Shown: piece by piece, positions 27,736 through 36,901 of the stretch
How positions within the stretch are numbered: position 1 is the stretch's first letter
Layout of the letters: each line of letters opens with the position of its first letter
IMG/VR virus record: IMGVR_UViG_3300050821_003229
Location: 1 to 62,073 of that record
Source: a virus
Reading direction: 5' to 3' (one strand)
Length of the DNA: 62,073 bases
Program-made: the position numbers and the translations under genes
Notes under the pieces: model-generated
Seen by the model: only the letters and a program-made list of their open reading frames with translations
The model's database searches: none
Told to the model about the DNA's origin: nothing

Positions 27736-28827
27736 ATGGCCGACCCGACACAAGTAGATCCGACTCAGCAACAGACCCCCGCTCAGCAGCAGCCCCCCGC
27801 CCCGCAACCGTCCGCTCCTTCGGGGGCGGGCGGCCTTCTCGGTTCGCTGGCGGGGTTTCTGAATCATCCTGTGACACAGGCAGCAGCAGCAGCATACTTT
27901 GGTGCGCTCTCCGGCCCGCACCACGAGAGCATGACAGCTCGAATCGGCCAAGGTGGGCTGGAGGGACTTCAGACTTATCAGCGGGCGCAATTATTGAAGG
28001 CGCAGTTACCGTTGCTTCAGGCGAAAATTGGCCAGACGCTATCGACCACAGCAGCTAATAACGCTCGCGCGGCAGAACTACCTTCTCTAACAGCTTATAA
28101 CCAGGCGCGCACACAGCAGCTCGTTGGCGACCCCCAAGACAACGCCAAGAACGCGCAAGACCTGCTCAATATGTCCGAAGGCGGCACACCGGAACAGCAG
28201 GCAGTCGCCAAAACGCTTCACGATTCTGTCGCCAGCGGTCGCATGAAGATGGTCGATGCGGTGAAGCTCTACGATCAGGGCAACGTGGACCAAGCGCGCA
28301 TCGCATCCGCGAACGCTGAGGCGGAAGCAGCGAAGGCACGAACCCAACTAGTTCCCTACGAAAAGGCGAAGGACGTAGCACAGACCGGAGAAGCCGGAGC
28401 TGCTGCGCAGCGGGACGTAGCGGAAGCTCAAAACGTTGGAGCACTAAAGCCCGGACGCCAGAAAATCTATAACATCGCTAACCCGACTCAAACGAAAGTA
28501 GTGCAAGTTAGCGGTCCTGATTGGTCACCGCCGGAGGGCTGGGCGATACCGGGGGATGCCGCACCCAAGGTGGCAGATCTTAATGCGAAGTTAAATACAG
28601 ACCTAAATACCTTCTCGGGTCGCAATCCGGTCCATCTCTACACAAACACCGATGATTGGGTTAGGGACGCCGCAAACTACGCAGTTCAGCAAGGGGCAGA
28701 CCCAGCCAAGGCGCAAGCAGCGGCATCCGCACTAGCACGGCAGGCTCCAGCGACACCACCGATCCCTCCTAATTCCAAACCCGTGCACGATGCAACAGGA
28801 AAACTAATCGGGTTTACGCACGATTAG
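27736..28827 (+). CDS. virion/ejection-type protein, helical (363 aa)
   Basis: Pro/Gln-rich N-terminus, a small hydrophobic patch (FLNHPVTQAAAAAYFGAL), then about 200 residues of Ala/Gln/Lys helices typical of podoviral ejection proteins, and a compact C-terminal domain. Function inferred from composition and place in the late operon. Confidence 0.45.
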   Translation: MADPTQVDPTQQQTPAQQQPPAPQPSAPSGAGGLLGSLAGFLNHPVTQAAAAAYFGALSGPHHESMTARIGQGGLEGLQTYQRAQLLKAQLPLLQAKIGQTLSTTAANNARAAELPSLTAYNQARTQQLVGDPQDNAKNAQDLLNMSEGGTPEQQAVAKTLHDSVASGRMKMVDAVKLYDQGNVDQARIASANAEAEAAKARTQLVPYEKAKDVAQTGEAGAAAQRDVAEAQNVGALKPGRQKIYNIANPTQTKVVQVSGPDWSPPEGWAIPGDAAPKVADLNAKLNTDLNTFSGRNPVHLYTNTDDWVRDAANYAVQQGADPAKAQAAASALARQAPATPPIPPNSKPVHDATGKLIGFTHD

Positions 28828-28828
28828 C

Positions 28829-31672
28829 ATGGCAGGCGGACTTATAGATTTCACGGGCAAGGCGCTCCCGCCAGGGGCGACCGTAGGTGCGCCTGCCCCT
28901 GCCAGTGCAGCCCCCGCCCCCGACAAATCTGGGTTGATAGATTTCACGGGCAAATCTCTGCCGCCTGGGGCGACCGTAGGTGGTCCGCTGGGTGGTCCAA
29001 ATGCAGAGATGTGGGCGGCCCCTAGTCCCAGCGTCCGGGCGGCTGAGAATATTGGCACGATGGGCCTGATGGGGGCGGGCGGATTGCTCGGTGGTCCCGT
29101 GGGTGCAAGTCTCGGTGGAACTGTCGGAGATATTGCCTCTGAAGTCGGGAACTATGCGGCCTATGGCGGCCAGAAGCCGGTAATTAATCCGAGTACTGTC
29201 CAAAAAGACCTGCTTCAGAACATGGGCGGCGTTGCGGTAGGTGAAGTTGCTGGCCCGGTAGTGTCTAAGGGCCTAGCCAATATGGGTGGCGACATTATCG
29301 GTAAGCGCGCCCTTGGCCAAGCAGCCCAAGAGACTGCCGAAGAAGCCGGACAGGTTGGTCAGAAGGCTTACGAGAAGCAGGCAGGGGCGAACCTCAAGGA
29401 ACGCACCGATACCTCAATAGCGGCCGGTGAGACACTGGGTAAGGCGCAGGATTCTCTAGCCTCGACTCGGGCGAATGCGGAGCAAGGAGCGAACGAGAAA
29501 ATCGGTGGCCTCAAAGATAAGGTAGCGCAGGAGCTTCAGCCAGAAGCCCGCCAAGCTGCGATTCAAGATTCGCTGGGACGCTCGCCGGAACAGACACAGA
29601 AATCAATGCGCGGGACGATGGAAACCACGCCAGAAGGCGTGAGTGTCCCCGGCCCCGGTATGACGAATCGCCAAACCGACTTCTGGAACTCGGTTTACCA
29701 GCCGATCCACAAAATGTCGGATGCGCTCGGGTCTCAGTACGACAAGCTTTTTGAGGGCGTGGCGGATCAGCCTGCGAACACTACGGCAATAGCAAGGGCG
29801 GTTGAAGAAGAGGGCGCATATTCTGCGACTCATGGGGTAAGTTACTCGCCCGCAGTTCAGAAACTGCTCTCTCGCGCGGATGCAATGGGTGGCAAGGCTC
29901 CCGAAGTAAGCTTCACCGGGTCGGCGGGGGCGGAACGGTTTGGGTCATTCCAACTTACTAACGAACAAATCGCTCAAATGAACGCCCAGGCGGGAAAGGG
30001 TGGGTCTCTAGCTGGCGAACCAGCGACGACGATTAATCAACTTCGCGGTCTCCGCTCCGACGCCTCAGCGCTTGTTTCTAGCTCTGCCAATGGCCGCGAT
30101 AAGGCGGCCGCTCAGAACATCGTCGATGCGGCGGATGACGCGCTTGAGCAGTCGAACGTGCTCAGCCCCAAGGGTCAGGCTCAGCTCAAGGGGTTGAACG
30201 GCAAATGGCGCAGTTACAAAACGACTTTTGACCGTTCGCTGCTTCGTAAGATTGGCTCGACTAACGAACCGGTGGACGCAGCATCCGAAATTTTCGATGA
30301 CCCAAAGCGCTTCTCACTGCTAACGGCGAACGCGGACAAGGATCAACTTTCGACACTACGCCGGACCTATGCAGATTGGGTTAATACGGCAGGCGACAAG
30401 GTAATCAAGGATACGCATGCACCGGATTTGCAGAAGCTATTCCCTGGAACGCCGCTCGCCAACCCGAAGTCGTGGATTTACCTAGACAAGAGCCTGACGA
30501 AGTTCGAGGATGTGATTCGCAGCAACCCGCAGGTTCAGCAAAAAGCATTGCGGATCTATCAAGAACAGCTTCGTAACATTCGTTCGAACGCCGCGCAGTC
30601 GGTAGTGGACGATGCGACCAAATATCTGCCGAAGTTAGGCAATACCGGCCAGCGCATCATTGCTCAAATGAAGGCCGCCAAGACGCCCGAAGAGGCGGCA
30701 GATATCGCGGCTAAGGGTATCGAGGGCATGACACCCCAGCAGTTGGGGCAAGAAACGATGCCTGTGCAGAAAAGCCCTGAGGCAGCGCAACGCGAAGCGA
30801 TCATAGGAACTCAGTCGCCCAAGGCAGCGCAGCGCGGAATGATTCCACCGACCACACCTGATGAGGCGGCGATTCAAGCGATTCAGACCGGCCAGAAGCC
30901 AAAATCGGGCGGTGGTGGCATTATGAGTAGGATCGCCCGTAACTATCCGCTCTATGTGTTGGTCAGCGCCGCGTACTTGGCGGAGAACAAAAGCCCCTCA
31001 CCCTATATGGGTGGCATGGCCATCGGCGGGTTACTGATGGCTGGGAGTGAGGGGATTCGTGGATCTGTCTACAAGTATCTTGCGGATCACCCCGAGAGCG
31101 CCGCGCGAATGTGGCAAGCGGTGACGAATCCTGGGACCGATAGCAACTTTAAGTATTTGATGAACATGGCGGCTAAGGCGAGTATTGCGAAAGGGATGGC
31201 GGGCGGGGCGAAGATGGCCACTGGTCAGCCGTTTGAGCCGCCCGAAGACAATAAAGTTGGCCCAGCAGTCAAGGCGACTGAGAAGTCCCGCGCTGAGGCA
31301 ATCGCGCCCGTACCCAGTGCCAGCAAACGAGCAGCAGAGCTGAGCAAGGATATTCACCGCGCGGTGAAACCGGCGGACGTACAGAACGACCTCAGCCGGG
31401 GCCGTCTCTCAATGGACGAGGTAAAAAAGACTCTCCAGCACGCGGGCAAGGGAACCAGCGCCATGCTTGACGGGATACCCATTACCGAAGCCTTTGACGC
31501 CGTGGAAATGGGGACGCCGGAAGAAAAGCAGACGTTGGTTCCGCTACTCCAGCAACGAATGCGCGCTGAGATGGCCAAACAGAACGGCAACCGCACCATG
31601 CAGGCGAAGCTCGCGATGCGCATGAAGGCACTGACACAGGGAATGAACGCTCCGGCAGAAGCCAATGGGTGA
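28829..31672 (+). CDS. large internal virion (ejection) protein (947 aa)
   Basis: Size and helical Ala/Gln/Glu-rich make-up fit the large ejection protein of podoviruses. Two N-terminal repeats, GLIDFTGKALPPGATVG and GLIDFTGKSLPPGATVG (about residues 4-20 and 34-51), look like docking peptides. A hydrophobic stretch near residue 705 (YPLYVLVSAAYL...GGMAIGGLLMAG) could enter the host membrane. A perfect palindrome copy encodes IHRAVK near residue 844. No transglycosylase motif is seen. Confidence 0.55.
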   Translation: MAGGLIDFTGKALPPGATVGAPAPASAAPAPDKSGLIDFTGKSLPPGATVGGPLGGPNAEMWAAPSPSVRAAENIGTMGLMGAGGLLGGPVGASLGGTVGDIASEVGNYAAYGGQKPVINPSTVQKDLLQNMGGVAVGEVAGPVVSKGLANMGGDIIGKRALGQAAQETAEEAGQVGQKAYEKQAGANLKERTDTSIAAGETLGKAQDSLASTRANAEQGANEKIGGLKDKVAQELQPEARQAAIQDSLGRSPEQTQKSMRGTMETTPEGVSVPGPGMTNRQTDFWNSVYQPIHKMSDALGSQYDKLFEGVADQPANTTAIARAVEEEGAYSATHGVSYSPAVQKLLSRADAMGGKAPEVSFTGSAGAERFGSFQLTNEQIAQMNAQAGKGGSLAGEPATTINQLRGLRSDASALVSSSANGRDKAAAQNIVDAADDALEQSNVLSPKGQAQLKGLNGKWRSYKTTFDRSLLRKIGSTNEPVDAASEIFDDPKRFSLLTANADKDQLSTLRRTYADWVNTAGDKVIKDTHAPDLQKLFPGTPLANPKSWIYLDKSLTKFEDVIRSNPQVQQKALRIYQEQLRNIRSNAAQSVVDDATKYLPKLGNTGQRIIAQMKAAKTPEEAADIAAKGIEGMTPQQLGQETMPVQKSPEAAQREAIIGTQSPKAAQRGMIPPTTPDEAAIQAIQTGQKPKSGGGGIMSRIARNYPLYVLVSAAYLAENKSPSPYMGGMAIGGLLMAGSEGIRGSVYKYLADHPESAARMWQAVTNPGTDSNFKYLMNMAAKASIAKGMAGGAKMATGQPFEPPEDNKVGPAVKATEKSRAEAIAPVPSASKRAAELSKDIHRAVKPADVQNDLSRGRLSMDEVKKTLQHAGKGTSAMLDGIPITEAFDAVEMGTPEEKQTLVPLLQQRMRAEMAKQNGNRTMQAKLAMRMKALTQGMNAPAEANG
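31353..31368. repeat. dispersed palindrome copy 8 (perfect)
   Basis: TTCACCGCGCGGTGAA, read as HRAVK in the large internal virion protein. Confidence 0.9.
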
Positions 31673-32327
31673 TAACGCTACATGTATTTGCGGGGCGAGC
31701 TTTAGGCCACGTATTCGGAACGGTGTGGCCGTAACCAAGTATTGCTCGCCGCCCTGTTCCTATACTGGTCGTACCAAAAAAGTGTCGCGACCATGCTTTC
31801 GCTGTGGTGTGCAAGTAACCCGTTCCCGGTCAAACATAATGGGCGAACGGATATATTGTTCAAAGAAATGCCGTCGTAACATGGTGGAACGTCCCTGCAC
31901 TGGTTGCGGTAAGCTAGTTTTAAGAAAAGCTCATGTAGTACGAGTGCTCCGCAGATCCTTTTGTTCGCGACCGTGTATGTGGCGATTTAAGATCGGTGCA
32001 GAGCACGCATGTTTCGTTCATGGCCTATCTCGTACTAAGGAATATGGGCGGGCACGCGAAGCAAAGCGCCGTGCTTGGAAACGCGGGAATGGGGGTGCGT
32101 TTACCGCCGATCAGATATTGGACTTATTTGAGCATCAACACCACCAATGTTATTGGTGTCGCGAGATCCTGAAGAACGATTATCAAATAGACCACCGCGT
32201 TCCACTAAGCAGGGGCGGAAGGAGCGACATTCAGAATATTGTGCTGGCGTGTCGTCGATGCAATCGCCTGAAGAGCGATAAATTACCCGAAGACTTTGCT
32301 AGGGAAATTGGCCTATTGGTGGCATAG
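31665..32327 (+). CDS. HNH homing-type endonuclease with three zinc modules (220 aa)
   Basis: Three tandem C-x-C/C-x2-C...C-x3-C modules (residues 8-33, 45-71 and 79-105) precede an HNH domain with CYWC, QIDHRVPLSRGGRSDIQN and CRRCNRLKSDK. Typical of phage HNH homing endonucleases. It begins MGDNAT, the same six residues as the portal that follows, so its insertion carried or created a copy of the portal start. It looks somewhat richer in A/T-ended codons than its neighbours (not counted). Confidence 0.85.
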   Translation: MGDNATCICGASFRPRIRNGVAVTKYCSPPCSYTGRTKKVSRPCFRCGVQVTRSRSNIMGERIYCSKKCRRNMVERPCTGCGKLVLRKAHVVRVLRRSFCSRPCMWRFKIGAEHACFVHGLSRTKEYGRAREAKRRAWKRGNGGAFTADQILDLFEHQHHQCYWCREILKNDYQIDHRVPLSRGGRSDIQNIVLACRRCNRLKSDKLPEDFAREIGLLVA

Positions 32328-34442
32328 ATGGGCGATAATGCGACATCTGTAGATTTGTATTCCAGAGTGTTTGGCTCGGGGGGTGATGGTCAAGGATTCA
32401 TTACTGACCAAGTAACTTTATTAAATGACAGCCCCGAGGCAGAGAAGCGCGCCCAAGAGGTGATGAAGAATGTCGCCAAGGAGGAAGGGCCGCGCAATGC
32501 TTGGGCGGGTCCGGCGCGTGAGGATGCAAAGTATTACGACGGTCATCAGTGGGACGACGTTGACCGGATGGCGATGGAGCAGAAGAAACGCCCCGCCATC
32601 ACCTTTAACGAAATCAAACCCACGATTAAGGCGGTCTCTGGCCTTGAGCGTCTAAACCGCACCGATGTTCGTGTAGTAGCCCGCGCCTACGATTCCGATG
32701 AGCAGATTGAGGCGATGGGCGACCTCGCCAGCGAAGCCCTCGCCACGAGCGACGACCTCTGCAATGGGGCGGAGGAAATGTCCCGTGTCGCGAAGCGTGC
32801 GCTGATCACTGGGATGGGCTGGGCTGAAGTCAAGATGGACTATACGGCCGACATAAACGGCCGGGTTATGTATGAGCGTCTTGATGAGTTCCAGATGGGC
32901 TGGGACTCGGACAACCAGCAGAAAGAAAACCTTGAAGACACTAACTACCGCTTCCGTAAGAAGCCCATCAGCCGCAAGGAATTCGAGAAGCGGTGGCGCG
33001 ACAAGTGCGATGCGATTGATTCCACCACGCCAGAAATGCCCTTCGGCGGTACTAACAAGTACGAGCTGGTCACGCCTTATTACTCAAAGGCGAACGAGGA
33101 CGCCAATCCGCAGGTGGGCGCGGGCACCAAAAAGGGCCTCGTTATCATTCAGTATCAGAAGCGTGATTACCGGCCGATCTATCGCTTCGTAGATGACACT
33201 TCGGGTGAGATGACGACGCTTGACGAAGGTAAGTGGAAGACTCTAAAAGAACGCAATGCGATACTCGGCACCCCACCCCCCGCTGCCGTCAAACAGATGC
33301 AGCCGATATACACGGAGGGGCTTTACTGCCGGGGTGTTGAGCTTGAGGAGCCGGTTGAACTACCCTGCGGTTTCTCCCTGCTTTGTCTAACGCTGGAGTG
33401 GGACGACGAGAAAAAGCGCTGGACGGGCCTTGTCCGAGACATGATTGACCCGCAGAAAACGATGAACAAGTCGCTTTCTTCTGCGCTCGCGTTCCACATT
33501 TCCAATGCCAAGGGCGGGGTTATCTTCAAGCCGAAGGCTTTTGATGATCCGGTGTTGGCACAGACTAAATGGGCACAGCCGGATGCCTGGATTCCTGCAT
33601 CGGATGACGCCGACCTTGAAGCAGATATCCTTCAGCGCAAGCCCTCAACCATGCCGCCTGAGCTTCCGATGTTCTATTCGGAAGCCAAGAAAGCGATGGG
33701 TTCGACCAGCGGTGTTACCCCCGAAATGGTGGGGACTGCGACGGGTCAGACACCTTCGAACACGGCTGATAATCGGATTCAGGGGTCGCTGATCGTACTT
33801 GGAGACTTTTTCGACAACCTCAACCGCCATCGTCGTGAGCGTGCGATAGTGCAGCTTGAGTTTATTCGCGAGTACTGGTCACAGGGACAGCTAATCCAGG
33901 TGGGCGGCGACATGGCGTCGCAGTCCATTCCATTGTTCAAGGAAAGCCTGCCGGATCAGCGCGCCTATTCGCTGGTGCTGGACGACTCCATTCGTCACAA
34001 CCCGAACCTTAAGGCCCAAATTTGGGACAAGATGATGCAGTCGGGTATAATTGGCGTACTAGCCAAGAGCGGGTTTGGGCAAGTGCTGCTGGCGTTGCTC
34101 AAATACTCGCCGTTCCCGTCTGTGGTGGTAAATACGATTCAGAAAGCGGTAGCGGCCAATCCGCCCCAGCCGAAACAAGGGAAGGGCAAGCAAGATCCTC
34201 CAGAGCTGATACAGGCGAATGTCGGGCTCAAGAGCGCACAGGCCCGTAAGGCCATTTCTCAGGCGCGAGAAATCGATATGCGCACTGGTCTCGCGGCTCC
34301 GCAGTTTATCGTGGACGCGGCCGCGCAAGGACATCAGGCACAGCAGGACAAGATACAAACGCAGAACAAACACAAGATTGATATGGCCTCAGCCTTAGCG
34401 AAGGGCATGGGTGTCGCAGGTGGGTTTGGAGGTCCGGCGTGA
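32328..34442 (+). CDS. P22-type portal protein (704 aa)
   Basis: Length and sequence pattern (AREDAKYYDGHQW, QKKRPAITFNEIKPTIKAVSGLER, AYDSDEQIEAMGDL, GMGWAEVKMDYT) match P22-like portals. The portal forms the dodecameric ring at the head vertex through which terminase packs DNA and to which the tail binds. It starts directly after the HNH gene with ATGGGCGATAATGCGACA, a synonymous variant of the HNH start. C-terminal Ala/Gln helices resemble the P22 portal barrel. Confidence 0.9.
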   Translation: MGDNATSVDLYSRVFGSGGDGQGFITDQVTLLNDSPEAEKRAQEVMKNVAKEEGPRNAWAGPAREDAKYYDGHQWDDVDRMAMEQKKRPAITFNEIKPTIKAVSGLERLNRTDVRVVARAYDSDEQIEAMGDLASEALATSDDLCNGAEEMSRVAKRALITGMGWAEVKMDYTADINGRVMYERLDEFQMGWDSDNQQKENLEDTNYRFRKKPISRKEFEKRWRDKCDAIDSTTPEMPFGGTNKYELVTPYYSKANEDANPQVGAGTKKGLVIIQYQKRDYRPIYRFVDDTSGEMTTLDEGKWKTLKERNAILGTPPPAAVKQMQPIYTEGLYCRGVELEEPVELPCGFSLLCLTLEWDDEKKRWTGLVRDMIDPQKTMNKSLSSALAFHISNAKGGVIFKPKAFDDPVLAQTKWAQPDAWIPASDDADLEADILQRKPSTMPPELPMFYSEAKKAMGSTSGVTPEMVGTATGQTPSNTADNRIQGSLIVLGDFFDNLNRHRRERAIVQLEFIREYWSQGQLIQVGGDMASQSIPLFKESLPDQRAYSLVLDDSIRHNPNLKAQIWDKMMQSGIIGVLAKSGFGQVLLALLKYSPFPSVVVNTIQKAVAANPPQPKQGKGKQDPPELIQANVGLKSAQARKAISQAREIDMRTGLAAPQFIVDAAAQGHQAQQDKIQTQNKHKIDMASALAKGMGVAGGFGGPA

Positions 34443-34642
34443 ACGATCCGAAAGTAGTAGTGCAATACTTTATTGAACGGATTCAAGAAATGGCGGAACA
34501 ATTGGACCCCGAGCAAATGCCGTATGACTTTCATCTGCTCTGCCAAGCACACGATATAATGACGGCGCTACTTCATCGAAATACCGTACCCACGATTGCC
34601 AAAACCCGATGCCTAGACGGTGGGTTTGGGAAACCGGTATGA
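34439..34642 (+). CDS. hypothetical helical protein (67 aa)
   Basis: GTG start overlapping the portal stop. Helical N-terminus (VVVQYFIERIQEMAEQL), no motif. Small late gene of unknown role. Confidence 0.5.
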   Translation: MNDPKVVVQYFIERIQEMAEQLDPEQMPYDFHLLCQAHDIMTALLHRNTVPTIAKTRCLDGGFGKPV

Positions 34643-34860
34643 GAAAGTTCATTCTATTGCCAGCAATGGACGCATATCGATTCCACGTCGTTGACCCCGA
34701 AACGGTCTCACTAATCGAGAATATGGAACGTCGTCCCGACCTACCGCAGCCGACATCGCAGCTTGCCCTGATGGTTGGAGGTGAACTCCTATATATCATG
34801 TCGCCGCTGGGGGGAGATGAGATTCTCAAGAGGTTGAACGATGTCTCGGAAAGTTTGTAA
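34639..34860 (+). CDS. hypothetical protein (73 aa)
   Basis: ATGA overlap. Alpha/beta with hydrophobic core (LALMVGGELLYIMSPLGG). No family recognised. Overlaps the next gene by 20 bases. Confidence 0.5.
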   Translation: MRKFILLPAMDAYRFHVVDPETVSLIENMERRPDLPQPTSQLALMVGGELLYIMSPLGGDEILKRLNDVSESL

Positions 34861-35413
34861 GTGTGGGTGTGGCGCGAAGCCGAATCGAGGCAAGGACTTT
34901 CTGCCCTATCACCATCTCCGGCTCCGCAAGAAAATGGCTCTTGGCGAACTTAAAGAAGCGCTGACAAAGCCCGTTGAGACGGGCGCTCTCGAAACCAATC
35001 TGCCCGCTGCCATCGAAGCTGAGAAATTTTTAACTCAGCACGAGAGCGCCCTTTTCGATGGGCCGTCCGCTGTTATTGGTGCAGTAGAGCTTAATCCTTT
35101 TCCTAATCCGGTTTTTAAGTTGGTTGAAGATGGACCGCCCGCGTATCCTGCCGCAATCGACCGCCGCCTCTGGCGCTTAGCTGAGGACCGCCCGAACACC
35201 CCACCGACTAATCCGTGGATTGAAACCAAGTGCGGCAACTGCCTAGAGCGGATGTGGGCACGCGACCCGGAGGCGACGTGGGAACGCGGAGGGCTATGCC
35301 AGGAATGCCTCTACTATATCGTTTCGGAGCAAACCCAAGCGCGAGTTAATGCGCAGAACCGCACTGCCCCGACACGGCGCGGATACGATCCCTTTAGCGG
35401 AATGCCAAAATGA
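34841..35413 (+). CDS. double zinc-site protein (190 aa)
   Basis: An N-terminal CKCGCGAKPNRGKDFLPYHH module resembles small C-x-C-x-C...H zinc motifs common in phages. A second site is CGNC...CQEC near residues 129-150. The middle is Pro-rich. Presumed nucleic-acid or virion-associated role. Confidence 0.5.
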   Translation: MSRKVCKCGCGAKPNRGKDFLPYHHLRLRKKMALGELKEALTKPVETGALETNLPAAIEAEKFLTQHESALFDGPSAVIGAVELNPFPNPVFKLVEDGPPAYPAAIDRRLWRLAEDRPNTPPTNPWIETKCGNCLERMWARDPEATWERGGLCQECLYYIVSEQTQARVNAQNRTAPTRRGYDPFSGMPK

Positions 35414-36006
35414 AAATCAACGAAACGAAAGCTATCAAGCTCGCACCTAAGCGCCGCCGCAAGCGCAGGACATCCATCGATGCACAGATAATGGCCCGCG
35501 CCCGCGAAATTCAAGCATCGGGAATGGCGGCGGCAATGAATGCTGCTATCGGGCAGTTGGTGCTGGAGAAACTAACTGATATACAATCGCTCTTGGGGGC
35601 GACAGGCTACCAAGTAAGTGCTGGCCCTCCCCTGCCCGGTATAGCACGTACAGCGACTGCTCCGCCCCCGCTACAACAGCCAAAAGTCGAACATCCCTGT
35701 ACGCAATGCGGAAGAGAGGGCGTCTATAGGACGCGCCCTAACAAATTCAACCCGCAAGGAAGCTGGTACTGCGCGGCCCACCAGGGGCTGGGCGGACGCT
35801 CCGATCTTGAAGATCACGTAGACGCCACCTCTGGCTTGATTCAGGGGCCGCCGCTAAAGAACGTTAAGCCGCCACCCGTAATAACGGTTATGCAACCGCC
35901 GCCGCCGCCGGAAGCCCATGCGCCAGCAGCCCCAACACTCCAGCAAGCAGCGGAAGATGATGTACTGAAGCAGGCAATGGGCCTCGCGGAGATAGCCGAC
36001 ACATGA
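35410..36006 (+). CDS. basic and Pro-rich zinc protein (198 aa)
   Basis: Strongly basic start (APKRRRKRR), helical part, a zinc site CTQCGREG...WYCAAHQG (residues 97-125), and a Pro-rich tail. Possibly DNA-binding. ATGA overlaps on both sides. Confidence 0.5.
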   Translation: MKINETKAIKLAPKRRRKRRTSIDAQIMARAREIQASGMAAAMNAAIGQLVLEKLTDIQSLLGATGYQVSAGPPLPGIARTATAPPPLQQPKVEHPCTQCGREGVYRTRPNKFNPQGSWYCAAHQGLGGRSDLEDHVDATSGLIQGPPLKNVKPPPVITVMQPPPPPEAHAPAAPTLQQAAEDDVLKQAMGLAEIADT

Positions 36007-36479
36007 GCGATAGATCGAATCTCAATTTCGTTGCGAAGTGGGACATCCAGGCCTTTAAGGCCAAGTGCGCCGACCAGCGGAAAATTGCGCTAGAGTGGCC
36101 CGCTTTCGACCGGCGCATGGGTGCTTGTGAGGAGTTTCACTGGACGATGGGGCCTTGGTCACTCACATTCTGTCTGGAAATCTGGCGCGATAAGCCAACG
36201 TGGCATGGAAGCGCCGCCGTAGTCGAGGAGATTGGTTACGAGACCGTCACGGGCAATCTCGGAATGAAGTACGAAGTACCCAAAGATGCACTGCTTTCAA
36301 CATCAAGTTGGACGAACGTGCACAAGGAGCAGGCCCGCTTCGTACTTGCGGAAGTTTTTGGCGACATCCTGAGGCCCGGAGATAAATTTCAACCCGCAAA
36401 CGAGGTGCTAGGCTTATGGGCCATGCACCATCTAGTTCCTTATCAAGGAGAACCCGTATGGAAGAGCAAACTCCACTGA
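36003..36479 (+). CDS. hypothetical protein (158 aa)
   Basis: Trp-rich alpha/beta protein (FHWTMGPWSLTFCLEIWRDKPTW) with a helical C-terminal part. Conserved domain not recognised. Overlaps the next gene by 22 bases. Confidence 0.45.
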   Translation: MSDRSNLNFVAKWDIQAFKAKCADQRKIALEWPAFDRRMGACEEFHWTMGPWSLTFCLEIWRDKPTWHGSAAVVEEIGYETVTGNLGMKYEVPKDALLSTSSWTNVHKEQARFVLAEVFGDILRPGDKFQPANEVLGLWAMHHLVPYQGEPVWKSKLH

Positions 36480-36901
36480 AGCCTGAAGTTCAGACTCCCG
36501 ATCCCATTGTAGAAATGAAGGCGCAGTATGACCGCCTTGCGCAAGAAATGCAGGGTAAGATAAACATCCTCCAAGGGAAGCTTCAGTGGGAAGTTAATGC
36601 GCACAAGGAAGCTGCGGAGAGGCTGGCTGGCTACGATGGGGCGAAGGCTCAGTACGAGAAGAACCTAGCTGCTGCCGCCGCCAAGCTTGACGTGCTTCAG
36701 TCTGACTACGACGAACTTAAGGCCAAGTACGACAATATGGTCAAGCAGCTTCCTCCGGGCAAGAAAGTCTCTGTGTATGTAGCCAAGGAGGGGGATAACA
36801 AGTGTCCACCCGTAGCTCCAGCGAAAGGACAGGAATGCCCAGTTTGTCACTGGATCTATGGAGAGAGCAGGGAGCCCCATAGCGTAGCCTTCTCAAAATG
36901 A
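36458..36901 (+). CDS. coiled-coil protein with C-terminal zinc site (147 aa)
   Basis: ATG 36458 follows AAGGAGAACCCGT. Residues 20-105 form a long coiled coil, followed by KCPPVAP...CPVCH, a zinc-binding end. It immediately precedes, and overlaps, the ATP-grasp gene, so it could be a carrier or partner of that enzyme (inference). Confidence 0.5.
   Translation: MEEQTPLKPEVQTPDPIVEMKAQYDRLAQEMQGKINILQGKLQWEVNAHKEAAERLAGYDGAKAQYEKNLAAAAAKLDVLQSDYDELKAKYDNMVKQLPPGKKVSVYVAKEGDNKCPPVAPAKGQECPVCHWIYGESREPHSVAFSK

Noticed and set aside
27412-27990. 192-codon minus-strand frame opposite the Gln/Pro-rich genes
   Set aside because: Arises from low-complexity codons; no translation signals.
31665-32327. 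HNH gene as a packaging-associated HNH near the terminase
   Set aside because: Zinc-module architecture and insertion at the portal start with duplicated codons fit a homing element better.
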